Shown here in pieces: positions 4,916-5,896 of a stretch of 5,896 bases of DNA. The notes under the pieces were generated by a model. The model was not told the DNA's origin, ran no database searches, and saw only the letters and a program-made list of their open reading frames with translations. Positions within the stretch are counted from its first letter, which is position 1. The number at the start of each line of letters is the position of its first letter. The stretch comes from Crenothrix polyspora (GTDB lineage: Bacteria > Pseudomonadota > Gammaproteobacteria > Methylococcales > Methylomonadaceae). Both the position numbers and the translations under genes were made by a program. The stretch is from NCBI GenBank assembly GCA_945903675.1, contig CAMDOP010000207.1:1-5896 (forward strand), read 5' to 3'.

Positions 4916-5896
4916 GTGAACAAAGTAAAGCAACTATTCGCAGGTCTGATCTTAACAGCTTTAGGGCTAGGAACAGCACAGGCGGACTATACGCTCAATT
5001 TAATGAGAGGGGTTACAAAGGTCAGTAATGACATTTATGATCTGCACATGCTGATATTATGGATTTGTGTCGTAATTGGTATTATTGTGTTTGGCGCGAT
5101 GTTTTATTCAATTTATCATCATCGTAAATCGAAAGGGCATCAAGCGGCACAATTCCATGAAAACACAACCGTTGAGATTATTTGGACTATTATTCCAACA
5201 CTAATTTTGGTTGCAATGGCTATTCCAGCAACTAAAACTATGCTGGAACTAAATAATGTCAATGAATCTGATATGACTATCCAAGTAACAGGTAAGCAGT
5301 GGTACTGGGATTATAAATATTTGAATACAGACATTCATTTTGAAAGTCATTTAGATGAGGCGAGTGAAAAATCTCATCGTACTATGGGTGCAGATCCTCG
5401 CTTAGTACCGAATTATTTGTTAAATGTTGATAAGCCTTTAGTTATTCCTATTAAAACTAAGGTGCGTTTCGTGCTGACATCAGCGGATGTTATTCATTCT
5501 TGGTGGGTACCTGATCTAGGTTGGAAAAAGGATGCAAATCCTGGATTCATCAACGAAGCTTGGACTTTAGTTGATAAGCCTGGCACTTATCGTGGTCAAT
5601 GTACTGAGTTATGTGGTCGAGATCATGGTTTTATGCCTATTGTGGTCATTGCGATGGAGCAACCAGACTATGATGCTTGGGTTAAAAAGACTTTAGAGCA
5701 ACAAAAGCAAAAGCCAGATTTAAGCGATCAAACGCGCGAGCAACTGTTGGCTCATGGTGAATCAGTGTATTTAAAAAATTGCGTAGGCTGTCATCAAATT
5801 AAAGGTGCTGGTGTTCCTGGTTTAATACCGGCTTTAACGGGTAGTACTATTGCCACTGGAAAATGGGAGTCTTTAGATGGCTTCTTACGTGCTGGT
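4916..5896 (+). CDS. coxB: Cytochrome c oxidase subunit II with fused cytochrome c domain (3' end cut off)
   Basis: Subunit II of the aa3/caa3 haem-copper oxidase accepts electrons from cytochrome c at its periplasmic CuA centre and passes them to subunit I. The 327 residues visible show a signal peptide (1-23, cleavage after AQA), two membrane helices (about 44-66 and 87-109) and the conserved aromatic QWYWDY (128-133). A cupredoxin domain follows. All CuA ligands are present: His194 in IHSWWVP, then Cys229, Glu231, Cys233, His237 and Met240 in CTELCGRDHGFM. After a Lys/Gln-rich linker (about 256-275) comes a class I cytochrome c domain with haem motif CVGCH (289-293). The window ends inside this domain, before its axial Met. 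Gammaproteobacterial homologues with this fusion run to about 370-390 residues, so some 50-60 should be missing. The start is GTG at 4916 with AGAGG upstream, which gives a complete signal peptide. It is likely the first gene of a cox operon continuing to the right (coxA, cox11 and coxC expected), not seen here. Confidence 0.95.
   Translation, partial: MNKVKQLFAGLILTALGLGTAQADYTLNLMRGVTKVSNDIYDLHMLILWICVVIGIIVFGAMFYSIYHHRKSKGHQAAQFHENTTVEIIWTIIPTLILVAMAIPATKTMLELNNVNESDMTIQVTGKQWYWDYKYLNTDIHFESHLDEASEKSHRTMGADPRLVPNYLLNVDKPLVIPIKTKVRFVLTSADVIHSWWVPDLGWKKDANPGFINEAWTLVDKPGTYRGQCTELCGRDHGFMPIVVIAMEQPDYDAWVKKTLEQQKQKPDLSDQTREQLLAHGESVYLKNCVGCHQIKGAGVPGLIPALTGSTIATGKWESLDGFLRAG

Noticed and set aside
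4807..5028. Plus-strand open frame of 73 codons starting with GTG across the coxB start
   Set aside because: It overlaps the coxB signal peptide and first membrane segment in another frame, has no Shine-Dalgarno sequence and shows no family features. The coxB frame is decisive from 4916.

Overview
The window comes from a gammaproteobacterium, probably a free-living aerobe of moderately low GC. The evidence is the family resemblance of RsmB, Def and a caa3-style CoxB with a fused cytochrome c domain. Genus cannot be told from the sequence alone. Three of the four genes start with TTG or GTG.

Layout. On the minus strand, reading from right to left, lie a soluble hybrid sensor histidine kinase (4201-2087), peptide deformylase def (1907-1410) and the 16S rRNA m5C967 methyltransferase rsmB (1348-56). 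A 179-nt gap separates kinase and def and may hold a def promoter. Def and rsmB are 61 nt apart and probably co-transcribed. In most gammaproteobacteria fmt lies between def and rsmB; here it is absent. Downstream of rsmB, at the left edge, is a REP-like imperfect palindrome. On the plus strand, coxB (4916 to the right edge, incomplete) begins what is presumably a cytochrome c oxidase operon.

The divergent spacer between the kinase and coxB (4202-4915) is long (714 bp) and AT-rich. It has no convincing complete gene but contains a diverged 42-bp-period tandem array (five recognisable units, 4359-4568, with weaker traces to about 4610 and an out-of-phase fragment at 4664-4680). The period equals 14 codons. 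One frame is open through the array except for a single TGA, so the array could be the relic of a small Cys/Lys-rich repeat protein or a non-coding repeat. This is the least explained sequence in the window.

Function. Def and RsmB serve translation (removal of N-terminal formyl groups, and 16S rRNA modification). CoxB carries electrons into the terminal oxidase. The kinase is an orphan with two PAS domains and its own receiver; its signal and output are unknown, and its closeness to cox and def is only positional evidence.
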